DNA from: Micromonospora sp. ALFpr18c
GTDB lineage: Bacteria > Actinomycetota > Actinomycetes > Mycobacteriales > Micromonosporaceae
DNA length: 64,000 nucleotides
Assembly (NCBI RefSeq): GCF_008868155.1
Contig: NZ_WBKR01000005.1
Location: forward strand, 16,122-80,121
Reading direction: 5' to 3'
Of this stretch, positions 17,855 to 26,667 are shown in pieces. The stretch's first letter is position 1. Each line of letters starts with the position of its first letter. The notes under the pieces were generated by a model. It did not search any database. It was not told where the DNA came from and worked only from the letters and a program-made list of their open reading frames with translations. The position numbers and the translations under genes were made by a program.

Positions 17855-19017
17855 GACCGGCCCCGCCCGCGCCGCCGGTCCCGCCGCTCGGGCCGGGGCA
17901 CGGACCCCAGGTCGGGCGTCTTGTAGGTCACCAGGGGCGTCGTGCTGAGCACCGGAGTGGCCAGGTCGTGCGCGACGAGATCGGCGATCACCCGCTCGAT
18001 GCGCTTGTACGCCGTCGGCGCCTCCTCGAAGAGCAACTGCCGGTCGCCGCACACCACCAGCGAGCCCACCGGCGTACGACGCAGCTCCTCGACCGTGTGC
18101 TTGGCCCGGCCCCGGCGCAGCGCGTCGGCGCGCGACATCTTGCGGCCCGCGCCGTGCGCCACCGAATGGTTGGCCTCCGCCCCGGCGTGGGCGGCCACGA
18201 GATAGGAGGCGGTGCCCCGGGTGCCGGCGATCAGCACGTCCCGGCCGTCGCCCGGCGCCGCTCCCTTACGGTGCAGGTAGATCCCGTCGCGGACCTCGAC
18301 GAGGTTGTGGCACTGGTCGACGATCGGCTCGGTCGGCTCGGCTCCCAACGCGTGCGCAACCCGGGCCGCGAGCACCCGGCGGTTGAGCGATCCCCAGCGC
18401 ACCGCGGCGTCGTGCAGCGCCAGGTAGGCGTCGGTGTCGACCGCCGGGCCCGCGCCGTGGACCTCGGTGTGCGTCCGCAGGATCCGCTCGCCCAGCCCAC
18501 GCGAACCGCTGTGGACGATGAGCAGGAGCGCCCCGGCCTCCAGCCCGAGCCGGCTCGCGTGAGCCGAGTCGAGCACCGTGTCGACACGCGCCAGCTCGAC
18601 GAAGTGGTTGCCCCGGCCGACCGTACCCAGCCCATCCAGGTGACCCGCCGGAACACTGCCCTGCACGACCGCCCAGGCCGGGTCGTCGGCGTCCCGCTGC
18701 GGGTCCAGCGCACGGTCGAGGTCGGGGAATCGCGTGGCGAGCCGTTCGGGTACGGCACGCTTGAGTCCGATGGGGAACACGGCGATGCCGCAGCCGATGT
18801 CGGAGCCCACCAGGTGTGGGTACAGCACGCTCGACGTCATGGCCGCGCCGATGGGAGCGCCCTTGCCGGGGTGCAGATCCGGCATCGCGGCAACGTGGAG
18901 CATGCCGTCGAGGGCGGCCACCTGCTGACACCGCGCGAGCGCTGCGGACTCGATCCAGCTCTCCGGCGAGGCGAACACGGTGACGGTGGCGGGCGTGGAG
19001 GAGTGGTCCTGAGACAA
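17851..19017 (-). CDS. rtcB: RtcB-family RNA ligase (RtcB2, paired with PrfH)
   Basis: 388 residues, shorter than housekeeping RtcB (about 480 in E. coli). Metal and guanylate sites are present: GSDIGCG (D73, C76), GRGNHFVEL (H138), HSGSRGLG (H169), QCHNLVE (H237), and the guanylylated His in VAHGAGRKMSR (H288). The family seals 2',3'-cyclic-phosphate and 5'-OH RNA ends with GTP and Mn2+. Pairing with prfH marks it as the RtcB2 type that repairs rRNA cut by ribotoxins. The start is TTG 19017, because a stop (TGA) lies two codons upstream in frame and no other start precedes the conserved VFASPESWIE. The C-terminal tail is very Arg-rich. Confidence 0.88.
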   Translation of the reverse strand: MSQDHSSTPATVTVFASPESWIESAALARCQQVAALDGMLHVAAMPDLHPGKGAPIGAAMTSSVLYPHLVGSDIGCGIAVFPIGLKRAVPERLATRFPDLDRALDPQRDADDPAWAVVQGSVPAGHLDGLGTVGRGNHFVELARVDTVLDSAHASRLGLEAGALLLIVHSGSRGLGERILRTHTEVHGAGPAVDTDAYLALHDAAVRWGSLNRRVLAARVAHALGAEPTEPIVDQCHNLVEVRDGIYLHRKGAAPGDGRDVLIAGTRGTASYLVAAHAGAEANHSVAHGAGRKMSRADALRRGRAKHTVEELRRTPVGSLVVCGDRQLLFEEAPTAYKRIERVIADLVAHDLATPVLSTTPLVTYKTPDLGSVPRPERRDRRRGRGRS

Positions 19018-19183
19018 GGATGCTCACTTTTCGGGGCGAGAACGGACGGACGACGGCACGGCCCCGGGGAAACGTCACCGGGGCGTGGAGCGAGGGGTGG
19101 TCCGTCAGTACGTCATGGCTGGCACTCTCGCGGAGCCCGCCGCGCGCGGCAACCGGGTTTCCCTCGCCACGTACGCTGCCGCG

Positions 19184-19723
19184 GTGAGCGCACCCCGACG
19201 CATCCTGGTCTACGGGGTGTACGGCACCGGCAAGTCCACCCTCGCGGCACGCCTGGCCGAACACCTCGCGGTGCCCTGGTATCCGGTGGACGACCTGCTG
19301 TGGCAGCCGGGCTGGATCGAGGTGCCGGTCGCGCAGCAGCGCAGCCGGATCGAGGAGGTCTGCCGACGGGACCGCTGGATCATCGACGGGGCGTACCACG
19401 GGTGGCGGGACGTGCCCCTGGCCCACGCCGACCTGGTGATCGGCCTCGACTATCCGCGGTGGCGCTCGTTCTGGCAGTTGCTGCGCCGCACCATGCGCCG
19501 TCTGCGTACGCGCGAGGTGATCTGCAACGGCAACCGCGAGTCGCTGGGCAGCGTGCTGTCCCCCGACTCGATCCTGGTCTGGCACGTCACCGCGTTCGGC
19601 CGGGCCCGACGACGGATGCGCGCCTGGCAGGCTGACCCGTCCGGGCCGCCGGTGCTGCTGTTCAGCAAACCAGCAGCCCTCAACGACTGGATGACCACAC
19701 TGCCCCGACGTAACCCCCCATAA
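19184..19723 (+). CDS. P-loop kinase of the adenylate-kinase/FlaR-like type
   Basis: 179 residues. Walker A is GVYGTGKST (residues 11-19), followed by [10 protein letters not shown] and [10 protein letters not shown], then [19 protein letters not shown] and an Arg-rich lid. This is the pattern of small kinases often annotated as topology-modulation (FlaR-like) proteins; the phosphate acceptor is unknown. I chose GTG 19184 because homologous proteins begin just before the strand RRILVYG; ATG 19115 in the same frame is possible. It is divergent from rtcB. Nothing ties it to RNA repair except its position. Confidence 0.72.
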   Translation: MSAPRRILVYGVYGTGKSTLAARLAEHLAVPWYPVDDLLWQPGWIEVPVAQQRSRIEEVCRRDRWIIDGAYHGWRDVPLAHADLVIGLDYPRWRSFWQLLRRTMRRLRTREVICNGNRESLGSVLSPDSILVWHVTAFGRARRRMRAWQADPSGPPVLLFSKPAALNDWMTTLPRRNPP

Positions 19724-19750
19724 GACCCCCGCGCCCGGACCTCCCCATAC

Positions 19751-19826
19751 CGCGATTGTCCACTTTCTGTCCCGACGCAAGGGGCATTCCACCCATGTTG
19801 ACAACCGAAAGTGCAAGATCGGCGCG
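19751..19826. repeat. Intergenic inverted-repeat element, copy 1
   Basis: Arms at 19751-19767 (CGCGATTGTCCACTTTC) and 19807-19826 are imperfect complements around the core GATCTTGCACTTTC, about 40 bp apart, between convergent genes. A related element with the same core (GATCGTGCACT) lies at 50824-50899, also between convergent genes. It resembles a dispersed REP-like element of these genomes (inference). Confidence 0.5.
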
Positions 19827-19867
19827 ATCTATGGCTGGGCACACGCCGGGACGCGAACACGGTCCTG

Positions 19868-19902
19868 GGCGGCCCGGCCGGTGGGTTACCGGCCGGGCCG
19901 CC
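19868..19902 (-). terminator. Strong terminator of the ice-binding protein gene
   Basis: Perfect 14-bp stem, GGCGGCCCGGCCGG (19868-19881) with its complement at 19889-19902, and a 7-nt loop, 6 bp after the stop at 19908. Confidence 0.75.
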
Positions 19903-19907
19903 GGTGG

Positions 19908-21131
19908 TCAGGACTCCTGGCGTCGGCGCCGGGCGAGGAGGAACGCGAGCCCGCCGAGGGCGACCATGGTCGTTCCCGCGCCGGTCAAGGCCTTCAGGCG
20001 GCCGTCACCGGTCACCGGCAGGATGGGAGCTTCCCCGCCGGGGCTGCCGGGTGCTCCAAGCGCTCCGGGGCTGCCGGGTGCTCCAGGGCTGCCGGGTGCT
20101 CCGGGCGCTCCGGGGCTGCCGGGTGCTCCGGGCGCTCCAGGGCTCCCGGGCGCTCCGGGTGCTCCGGGTGCTCCGGGCGCTCCAGGCGCTCCGGGGCTGC
20201 CGGGTGCTCCGGGGCTGCCGGGCGCTCCGGGTGCTCCAGGGCTGCCGGGTGCTCCAGGGCTGCCGGGCGCTCCGGGTGCTCCAGGGCTGCCGGGTGCTCC
20301 GGGGCTGCCGGGTGCTCCGGGGCTGCCGGGTGCTCCGGGGCTGCCGGGTGGACCGGACGGTCCGGGTGGACCGGTGGGCCCGGGGGGACCGGTCGGTCCG
20401 GCGCAGGTCGGCGCGGAGATGACGTTGGTGTCGAGGGTGACGGCGGCCGTTCGCGCCAGCGCGCGTCCCTGAAGCGTCGCGCCGGTGGCCATGGTGATCG
20501 CGGCCTGAGCCATGATCGTGCCGACGAAGGTCGTGCCCGTGCCGATCGTCGCCGAGCTGCCGATCTTCCAGAACACATTGCAGGCCGACGCGCCGTTGAT
20601 GAGGACCACGCTGCTGTTCGACGCCGTCGTCAACGAGGAGTCGACCTGGAAGATGAACACGGCGGCCGGGTCGCCCTGGCCGTTGAGTGTCAACGCCCCG
20701 GTGAGCTGTGCGGCCCCGATCCGGTAGACACCCGGATTGAGGGTGTTGCCGCCGAGTTCCGCCGGGATGTTGGTGAACGGCGTCCGGCCGGCGGCGTCGT
20801 TGAAGGCGATGGTCAGGTCGCTCTGAGCCTGAAGGGCGACCGCGTCACCGAGGTGAACCTCGCCGCCGATGGTCGCCGTGCCGAAGCCCGAAGCGGTGTT
20901 TCCGGGGAACCTCCCGAGGCTCTGCGCCAGGAAGCTCGGGCCGGTGTTGGTCGGTTCGGCCCCGGCGAGGACGGAGAAGTCGGCTGCCGTCCCCAGGTTC
21001 ACCGGCGCATCTGCCGCGCTGGCCGGGGTCGAGTTGAGCAGTAACAGGCTCGCTGCCATGGCGGCGGCCGCGGACGCCGCGAGCGCGGGTAGGAGCCTTC
21101 GCCGAAGGCGATGACTGGTTTTCGCTGTCAC
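19908..21131 (-). CDS. Ice-binding-like (DUF3494) surface protein with collagen-like stalk and LPXTG-type anchor
   Basis: 407 residues. Signal peptide to about 40 (STPASAA). About 44-235 is a DUF3494 ice-binding-like beta-helix: [71 protein letters not shown] and the [10 protein letters not shown] block. Residues 245-364 are 40 unbroken G-x-y triplets (first GPT/GPP, then mostly GAP and GSP). Then comes LPVTG (371-375), a hydrophobic helix and RRRRQES, the layout of a sortase substrate. The protein would stand off the wall on a collagen-like rod. DUF3494 proteins bind ice in some organisms, but in many soil bacteria they may serve as adhesins. GTG 21131 has GGAGGG upstream. Confidence 0.85.
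   Translation of the reverse strand: MTAKTSHRLRRRLLPALAASAAAAMAASLLLLNSTPASAADAPVNLGTAADFSVLAGAEPTNTGPSFLAQSLGRFPGNTASGFGTATIGGEVHLGDAVALQAQSDLTIAFNDAAGRTPFTNIPAELGGNTLNPGVYRIGAAQLTGALTLNGQGDPAAVFIFQVDSSLTTASNSSVVLINGASACNVFWKIGSSATIGTGTTFVGTIMAQAAITMATGATLQGRALARTAAVTLDTNVISAPTCAGPTGPPGPTGPPGPSGPPGSPGAPGSPGAPGSPGAPGSPGAPGAPGSPGAPGSPGAPGAPGSPGAPGSPGAPGAPGAPGAPGAPGSPGAPGAPGSPGAPGAPGSPGAPGSPGALGAPGSPGGEAPILPVTGDGRLKALTGAGTTMVALGGLAFLLARRRRQES
20040..20399 (-). repeat. Collagen-like GXY coding repeat
   Basis: 360 bp encode 40 Gly-x-y triplets. Codon use is nearly uniform (GGTGCTCCG, GGGCTGCCG and close variants on the plus strand), giving a 9- or 18-bp periodic pattern prone to length change by slippage or recombination. 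Confidence 0.9.
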
Positions 21132-21359
21132 AGAACACCCTCCGTGGGTACAACTCGCAGGAGGCGTCTCAGGAGCCGCATCCTGCGTTGAGCGGCATAG
21201 ATGGCAAGTAAGTGCGCTGACCACCACACCACGTCAGAGGGTCTTATACCATCAAAACGGGACAATACAGAGGACCGACGACGGCATTCATGGTGTCCGG
21301 AGTGCACGGTGTCGAGAAACTCACTCGCGTCCGCCCGTTGTGGACGCCGGCGGTCGTCT

Positions 21360-22015
21360 TCAGCGCGGGCGCACCGGCACGGGTCGGACCGCGCGTCCGA
21401 GTGCGCAGGGTGAGGACGGGCTGTTGCTGCCGGCCGGGAAACGGAACCGACGCAGATCCTCGATGACGAACTCCTGCGCCCTGATGGCGGCGACGGTGTC
21501 ACGGTTGGTGTGGCAGCCGGCGAACAGGCTCGGCCACACCGTCGCGTCCACCAGCCGCTGGACCCGCCGCAGACGGTCGGGCTCCTCGGCGGCGACGTGC
21601 TCGAAGAACCGCAGCTGACCACCGGGGCGCAGCACCCGACCGACCTCGGCGAGCGCGGCCGCCTGATCGGGCACGGTGCACAACACCAACGCGACCACGG
21701 CCGCGTCGAACTCGGCGTCCCGGGCGGGCAGGGCCTGGGCCAGGCCGTCGACGACCGTGACCGGTACGGGTGCCGTCGGTGCCGCCCGGAGGGCCGCGGC
21801 GCGCAGGCGTGGTTCCGGTTCGACCGCCACAACCTCGGTCACGGCCGGCGGATAGTGGGAGAACATTCGGCCGTTGCCCGCACCGACCTCGATCACCCGG
21901 CGCCGGACAGCCCGGCGACCAGGTCCCGTCGGAACTCCGCCGTCCCGGCGCGGTCCATGGCGACGCTGAGCCGCTCGTAGACCCGGGCGAACACCGGGTG
22001 GGAGACCGCGGCCAC
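21360..22015 (-). pseudogene. Class I SAM-dependent methyltransferase, frameshifted
   Basis: GTG 22015 (GGAGG 5 nt upstream) opens AVSHPVFARVYERLSVAMDR...LVAGLSGAG and stops near 21893. The next methyltransferase motif, RRVIEVGAGNGRMFSHYPPAVTEVVAVEPEP, follows directly in another frame and runs to 21360, with motifs DAAVVALVLCTVPD and RVLRPGGQLRFFEHV. Family members read straight through GLSG-(R)VIEVGAGNG, so one base is lost or two gained around 21893-21910 in a GC run (GGCGCCGG). The rest is intact. It is a recent mutation or a sequence error; if corrected, it is a UbiE/phospholipid-type methyltransferase of unknown substrate. Confidence 0.75.
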
Positions 22016-22215
22016 GTCGACCTCCAGAGTTGGCGGGTGGCACCGTTCTTCGTCGATTGTCGCGCATCCGCGCATCCGCTCGCCGGTGCCGACGCCCGGT
22101 ACTTCGGTGCCAAGCTGGGGGAGCGCTCGCTCGTCCCCGCGACGGCGCCCGCATCGCCGGTACACGGCTGGACGACTGGCGTGCCCGCTCGGCCGGCGGG
22201 AGGTGACCCGGCCCG

Positions 22216-24471
22216 TTACGGCGGCGGGTCGATCCGCCCGCCGAGGCGCCGCACCAACTCCCGCACCGCCTCGGTGAACGGCTCGTCGGACTCGCCGGGC
22301 CAGTGCCCCTCGATCGGTGGCGGGACGCTGTCGCTGGGTGGCGTCACCACGTCGCGCGGGTCGCGCTGGCGGCGATCCACCGAGGTGGCCGGGTCACCCG
22401 TGGTGGCCGGTGCCGACGACCGGTGGCCGGAGAAGATCCAGCCGCCTACCGGGTCCGTGTCGCGCCACAGGTTCACCCAGCGCCAGCCGACGCGGTGGCC
22501 GATCTCGCGCAGCGCGGCGTCGTTGACGTAGGCGGGGAAGAGTCGCGCGTAGAGCCGTCGCAGCGGCGACCCGTGGGTGAGCAGGGCGACCCGGCCGCCG
22601 ATGTGCGGTGGCAACTGGAGCACCGTCGCGGCGAGCAGCACCGACCCGTGGCTGTGCCCGGTGAGCAGCACCGCGTCGCCGCGTCCGACGAGGTACGTGA
22701 TGCGCCGGGTCAGTTCCGGCACGGCGCGTTCGGAATAGCAGGGGGGCGCGAACGGGTGGGCGGCCCGGGGCCAGAAGGTGCCGAGGTCCCAGAGCACGCC
22801 GACGTGCCGGCGGAACGGAACGCTCCGGTAGGCGAAGACGCCGCCGACGACCAGGCCGAGGATGATCGCCGCGATCACCCAACTGCCGAACGCGATGCCG
22901 AAGGTGACCGCGCCGGCCGGCAGACCGGCGAACCGCTCGACGATGTCGCTCGGAAAGTGCCCGAGCAGGCCGACGGTGGTGGTGGCCGTGCCCAGCCCGG
23001 CGAGGCAGCCGTAGACGACGGCCAGTGGCACCAGCTTCTCGGTGAACCGGGCGCGGGCTATCGCGTCGCGGACCTGCCGAAGTCGGGGTCCGGCCTCCGC
23101 CGGCGGGTGCGGATGGTCGTGCGCGACGATGGCCGCCGCGGCGTGCTGCCGGCCGCGTCGGGAGATGAGGGCGATCAGGCCCGCGACGATCACCGTGAGC
23201 AGCGCCGCGCGCAGAAAACCGAAGATCGCCCAGGTGTACGCGCGGGGCGGGCCGGTGGCGATGCCCTGCCCGGTCGGCGCGTCCCGGTCGAGGAAGTCCG
23301 CCGCCCGGTAGACCAGCTCGGCGGCGTACGCCACCGCCAGACTGATCCCGGTGGCCGCGATCACGAGGGCGCCCAACCCGAACATCGGGGTGACGCCTCG
23401 CCGCCGGTCGCGGCGCCACAGCAACACCACGCCGAGGGCGGCGAGCAGCGTCGTCTGGGCGACGAACAGTCCGGCCAGGGTCGCGTCGTAGCCGGGAAGG
23501 CCACGGCGCTCGCTCCACGGTTGCGGGCTGGCCAGCACGTGGACCACCACGACGACGGTCAGGATGACCGCGATGCTCCGCAGCGCGGACGTGATCGCGT
23601 CGAGCCGGCGGTCGGCGGCGCCCCGGTCGATCAGCGGCGGTGTGCAGAGCAGGCCCACGCAGGCGGCCAGGACCACGGCGGTGACCACGGTCAGCGCGAT
23701 CGTGGTGGCTGTGGCGCCGATGTCGGCCCGGGCGAGGAGCAGGGTGAGGTCCAGTGTCGCGAACGCGGCCGCGACGTGGATCGAGCGCAGCCGGCCGACC
23801 AGCGGCTCGGCGTCCCACTGACCGACCGCGGCGAGTGGATGCGCGGAGCCCTCCGTCTCGGGGGCGCGAAACGCGTCGAACGCCCTCCCCGGTCGGTTGC
23901 TGAACCGCCAGACCAGGCCGATGGCGGCGACCGGGACGAGCGCGAGCACCGCCAGCCGCACGCCCACCGGTTGCCCGCCCAACCAGGACAACCAGGAGCG
24001 TCCGGTCATGCAGCGGGCCGAGCCGGTGCACTTCCAACCGAGCAGATCCAGGGCGACGCCGGCGATGGCGAGCACGTACAGCGCGGTGAGGGTGAGCGCC
24101 AGCACCCGGCACAGGGACCTGACCATGGCCTCCGAGCCGGGGTGCGCCGGACGCATCCAGATCGCGACGTTGACCAGCATGAACGGCAGCAGGAAGACCA
24201 ACGCCACGGTACGAGCCACGGTCCCGGACGGCAGGTCGCCCCAGCGGTACGCCTCCAGCGTCACTCCGTGCACCGCGCTGGTGTCCGTACGCTGGGGTCG
24301 TTGCCGGTAGAAGCCTCCGCTGCGGTCGCCCGCGACCTGCGCGATCTGCCGCAGGTCGAGTACCTGGTCGGGGCTCGCGCCGGAGACCCCGTGCACCCGC
24401 AACTCCACGACGTCGGGCACGTCCGGACCGGGGACGGCCGGCCCGCTCAACTGCGCTGATCCATCCGACAT
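22216..24471 (-). CDS. Large polytopic membrane protein with a lipase-type GHSHGS motif
   Basis: 751 residues. The N-terminal part PDVVELRVHGVSGASPDQVLD resembles an alpha/beta-hydrolase start (RVHGVSG as oxyanion loop). About ten hydrophobic helices follow in two blocks. After a last helix pair the C-terminal cytosolic part has TGHSHGSVLLAATVLQL, a nucleophile elbow with S607, then VALLTHGSPLRRLY. So a hydrolase seems split by a large membrane insertion, which would act on lipid or at the membrane surface. No characterised homologue is known to me. ATG 24471 follows a G-rich RBS. The upstream AraC gene runs the same way with a 114-bp gap. Confidence 0.65.
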   Translation of the reverse strand: MSDGSAQLSGPAVPGPDVPDVVELRVHGVSGASPDQVLDLRQIAQVAGDRSGGFYRQRPQRTDTSAVHGVTLEAYRWGDLPSGTVARTVALVFLLPFMLVNVAIWMRPAHPGSEAMVRSLCRVLALTLTALYVLAIAGVALDLLGWKCTGSARCMTGRSWLSWLGGQPVGVRLAVLALVPVAAIGLVWRFSNRPGRAFDAFRAPETEGSAHPLAAVGQWDAEPLVGRLRSIHVAAAFATLDLTLLLARADIGATATTIALTVVTAVVLAACVGLLCTPPLIDRGAADRRLDAITSALRSIAVILTVVVVVHVLASPQPWSERRGLPGYDATLAGLFVAQTTLLAALGVVLLWRRDRRRGVTPMFGLGALVIAATGISLAVAYAAELVYRAADFLDRDAPTGQGIATGPPRAYTWAIFGFLRAALLTVIVAGLIALISRRGRQHAAAAIVAHDHPHPPAEAGPRLRQVRDAIARARFTEKLVPLAVVYGCLAGLGTATTTVGLLGHFPSDIVERFAGLPAGAVTFGIAFGSWVIAAIILGLVVGGVFAYRSVPFRRHVGVLWDLGTFWPRAAHPFAPPCYSERAVPELTRRITYLVGRGDAVLLTGHSHGSVLLAATVLQLPPHIGGRVALLTHGSPLRRLYARLFPAYVNDAALREIGHRVGWRWVNLWRDTDPVGGWIFSGHRSSAPATTGDPATSVDRRQRDPRDVVTPPSDSVPPPIEGHWPGESDEPFTEAVRELVRRLGGRIDPPP

Positions 24472-24585
24472 CCCCCCGACGCGTCTCGGCCAGCCTCCGG
24501 CGGCTCCTCCCGCCGAGGCCGGTCCCGCCGACCCCGCGTTCTACCGACCCGAGCGGCCCCAATCGCCGCCCGGCGCAACGGTCGA

Positions 24586-25512
24586 CTAGCCGGGCTGGGC
24601 GGCGGCGCGGACCAACTGTCGGTAGGTGCGCGGTGAGACCCCGGTGGTGCGCTTGAAGGCGACGCTGAGCGCGCTCTCCGAGCCGTAGCCGACGGCCTGG
24701 GCGATGCTGGCCACCGTGTCGGATCCGCGCCGGATGCGGTCGGCGGCCAACTCGATCCGCCAGTTCGTGAGGTACTCCAGTGGGCCGACACCGACCACCC
24801 GCTTGAAGCGGGCGGCCAACGTCGACCGGGAGACGGTGGCGGCGCGGGCGAGGTCGTCCACGGTCCACGGTTGTGCGGGCCGGGCGTGCAGCGCCCGCAG
24901 CGCCGGGGCGACCACCGGGTCGGCGAGGCCGGCCAGCCAGCCGGTGGTGGCCCCAGGGTCGCGGGCCAGGTGCAACCGGAGGACCCGGATGAGCAGGACG
25001 AGCGCGAGATGCTCGGCGACGAGCCTCGACCCGAGCTGTGTCCGCTGCAACTCGGCGTCGATCTCGGTGAGGGCCCACCGGACGGCACCGGCCTCCGGGG
25101 TGTCGGCGGGTACGTGGATGACCGGCGGGAGGCTGTCGAGCAGAAGGCTGCGGGCCCGGTCGCCCAGGGTGAACGCGCCGCCGACGAGGAAGACGTCGTC
25201 CCCGTCGCCGACCTGCGCCACGCCGTCGACGGCGGTGGCGAAGATCGGGTGCGCCGGCTCGACCGGCACGTCGGCGTCGCTGAAGAGTGTGTAGGCCACC
25301 GGCCGGGTCAGCAGGAAACAGTCGCCCTCGTCGAGGCGGATCGGGTCGGGTTCGCCGTCGACCCGCAGGAAGCATCGGCCGCGCCGGACGGCGTTGAACT
25401 TGGCCCCGGCCGGCGGCTCGAACGCGACGGCCCAGCGTCCGCCGGCGACCAGGCCGGCGGAGACGCGACTCGTCGCGCCGAGCAGAGCCAGCACGTCCTC
25501 AAGCGGATCCAC
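24586..25512 (-). CDS. AraC-family transcriptional regulator (cupin_6 type)
   Basis: 308 residues. The N-terminal cupin-like sensor domain (about 1-180) contains GRCFLRVDGEPDPIRLDEGDCFLL, as in AraC_binding_2/cupin_6 regulators. Two C-terminal helix-turn-helices are DLARAATVSRSTLAARFKRVVG and TVASIAQAVGYGSESALSVAFKRTTGVSPRTYR. The start is GTG 25512. It is divergent from an SDR oxidoreductase gene with 83 bp between, the classic layout for a regulator and its target. The intergenic part has an AT-rich inverted repeat TACT-AA-AGTA at 25532-25541 that could be part of the operator or promoter. Confidence 0.88.
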   Translation of the reverse strand: MDPLEDVLALLGATSRVSAGLVAGGRWAVAFEPPAGAKFNAVRRGRCFLRVDGEPDPIRLDEGDCFLLTRPVAYTLFSDADVPVEPAHPIFATAVDGVAQVGDGDDVFLVGGAFTLGDRARSLLLDSLPPVIHVPADTPEAGAVRWALTEIDAELQRTQLGSRLVAEHLALVLLIRVLRLHLARDPGATTGWLAGLADPVVAPALRALHARPAQPWTVDDLARAATVSRSTLAARFKRVVGVGPLEYLTNWRIELAADRIRRGSDTVASIAQAVGYGSESALSVAFKRTTGVSPRTYRQLVRAAAQPG

Positions 25513-25595
25513 CCCACACCCCCTGGACGCTTACTAAAGTATGACGGAGTTCAGACTGTAGGCGGTCCAGCGGGTTCGTTCGTAGCCTGGCTGAC

Positions 25596-26555
25596 ATGAC
25601 AGCGAACCAACGTCTCACCACCCCGTTCACCGCACGCACCACCGCCGCCGAAATCCTGCGCGGGGTTGACCTGAGTGGGCGCCGGATGATCGTCACCGGG
25701 GGTGCCTCCGGTATCGGCGTCGAGACGGTGCGCGCCCTGGCCGGTGCCGGCGCCGAGGTCACCGTCGCCACCCGTGATCCCCGGCGCGCCGAGGCGCTCG
25801 TCGCGGAGTTCGCCGGCCGTGGCGTGGTCCGGTCGGCCGCGCTCGACCTCTCCGACCTGGAGTCGGTCGACGCGTTCGTCGACGGGTGGCAGGGCCCGCT
25901 CGACGCCCTGGTCGCCAACGCCGGGATCATGGCGATCCCCACCCGCCAGCTCACCGCGCAGGGTTGGGAACTCCAGCTCGCGACCAACTACCTCGGTCAC
26001 TTCGCGCTCGCCCTGGGGCTGCACGACAGCCTGCGGGAGGCGCGGGCCGGACGGGTCGTGGTGGTCAGCTCCGGCGCCCACCTGGCCGCGCCGTTCGACT
26101 TCGACGACCCGCAGTTCGAGCGGCGTGCGTACGACCCGTGGTCGGCCTACGGCCAGTCGAAGACCGCGGAGGCCCTGCTCGCGGTCGGCATCACCAGTCG
26201 GTGGGCGCAGGACGGGATCGCCGCCAACGCCCTCAACCCCGGCTACATCTTCACCAACCTCCAGCGCCACATCGACGACGACACGATGCGGGCCATGGGT
26301 GCCATGGACGAGGCGGGCAACCTCATCGAGGCGGACTACTACAAGACGCCGGCCCAGGGCGCGTCGACGACCGTGCTGCTGGCCGGCTCGCCCCTGCTCG
26401 ACGGTGTCAGCGGACGGTACTTCAACGACAACCAGGAGGCCGAGATCGTGCCCGGCGGCCCCGACGCCACCGGCGGTGTGGCCGCCCACGCGCTGGACCC
26501 GGCCGCCGCCGACCGGCTCTGGACGTACGCCGAGAAGGCGGTGGTTACGCGCTGA
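25596..26555 (+). CDS. SDR-family oxidoreductase
   Basis: 319 residues. Rossmann fold with TGGASGIG (34-41), the NAG motif in LVANAGIMAIP, a catalytic Ser in VVVSSGAHLAAP, and the Y-x-x-x-K pair Y185/K189 in SAYGQSK. The sequence resembles the retinol-dehydrogenase/WWOX-like SDRs common in actinobacteria, which reduce carbonyls or oxidise alcohols with NADP(H). The substrate is unknown. It lies back to back with the AraC-type regulator and is probably induced by it. Confidence 0.88.
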   Translation: MTANQRLTTPFTARTTAAEILRGVDLSGRRMIVTGGASGIGVETVRALAGAGAEVTVATRDPRRAEALVAEFAGRGVVRSAALDLSDLESVDAFVDGWQGPLDALVANAGIMAIPTRQLTAQGWELQLATNYLGHFALALGLHDSLREARAGRVVVVSSGAHLAAPFDFDDPQFERRAYDPWSAYGQSKTAEALLAVGITSRWAQDGIAANALNPGYIFTNLQRHIDDDTMRAMGAMDEAGNLIEADYYKTPAQGASTTVLLAGSPLLDGVSGRYFNDNQEAEIVPGGPDATGGVAAHALDPAAADRLWTYAEKAVVTR

Positions 26556-26557
26556 GC

Positions 26558-26582
26558 GCGGCGCGACGACGTCCCGCGCCGC
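26558..26582 (+). terminator. Possible terminator after the SDR gene
   Basis: 8-bp stem GCGGCGCG/CGCGCCGC with a 9-nt loop directly after the SDR stop at 26555. Confidence 0.4.
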
Positions 26583-26616
26583 CCGGCCGCTCCGGCGGGG
26601 ACGCGCGCCGACAGGA

Positions 26617-26647
26617 TTGATCTGGTCCCGGCGGGGTTGATCTGGTC
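26617..26647 (+). promoter_or_regulatory. Direct repeat TTGATCTGGTC upstream of the FUSC gene
   Basis: Two exact copies of TTGATCTGGTC (26617-26627 and 26637-26647), 20 bp apart and each followed by C/A-CGGC, lie within 55 bp of the FUSC start. The two-turn spacing suits a protein binding one face of the helix, but no regulator is known. Confidence 0.4.
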
Positions 26648-26667
26648 ACGGCCGGGTAGGTGCCGCC

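Noticed and set aside
20040..20399. Tandem short repeats resembling a minisatellite or CRISPR-like array
   Set aside because: They are coding collagen-like GXY triplets in frame with the ice-binding protein; there are no unique spacers.
22394..25375. 993-codon minus-strand frame
   Set aside because: Arg/Pro/Ala-rich reading of the membrane hydrolase and AraC genes in another frame; the true frames carry clear motifs.
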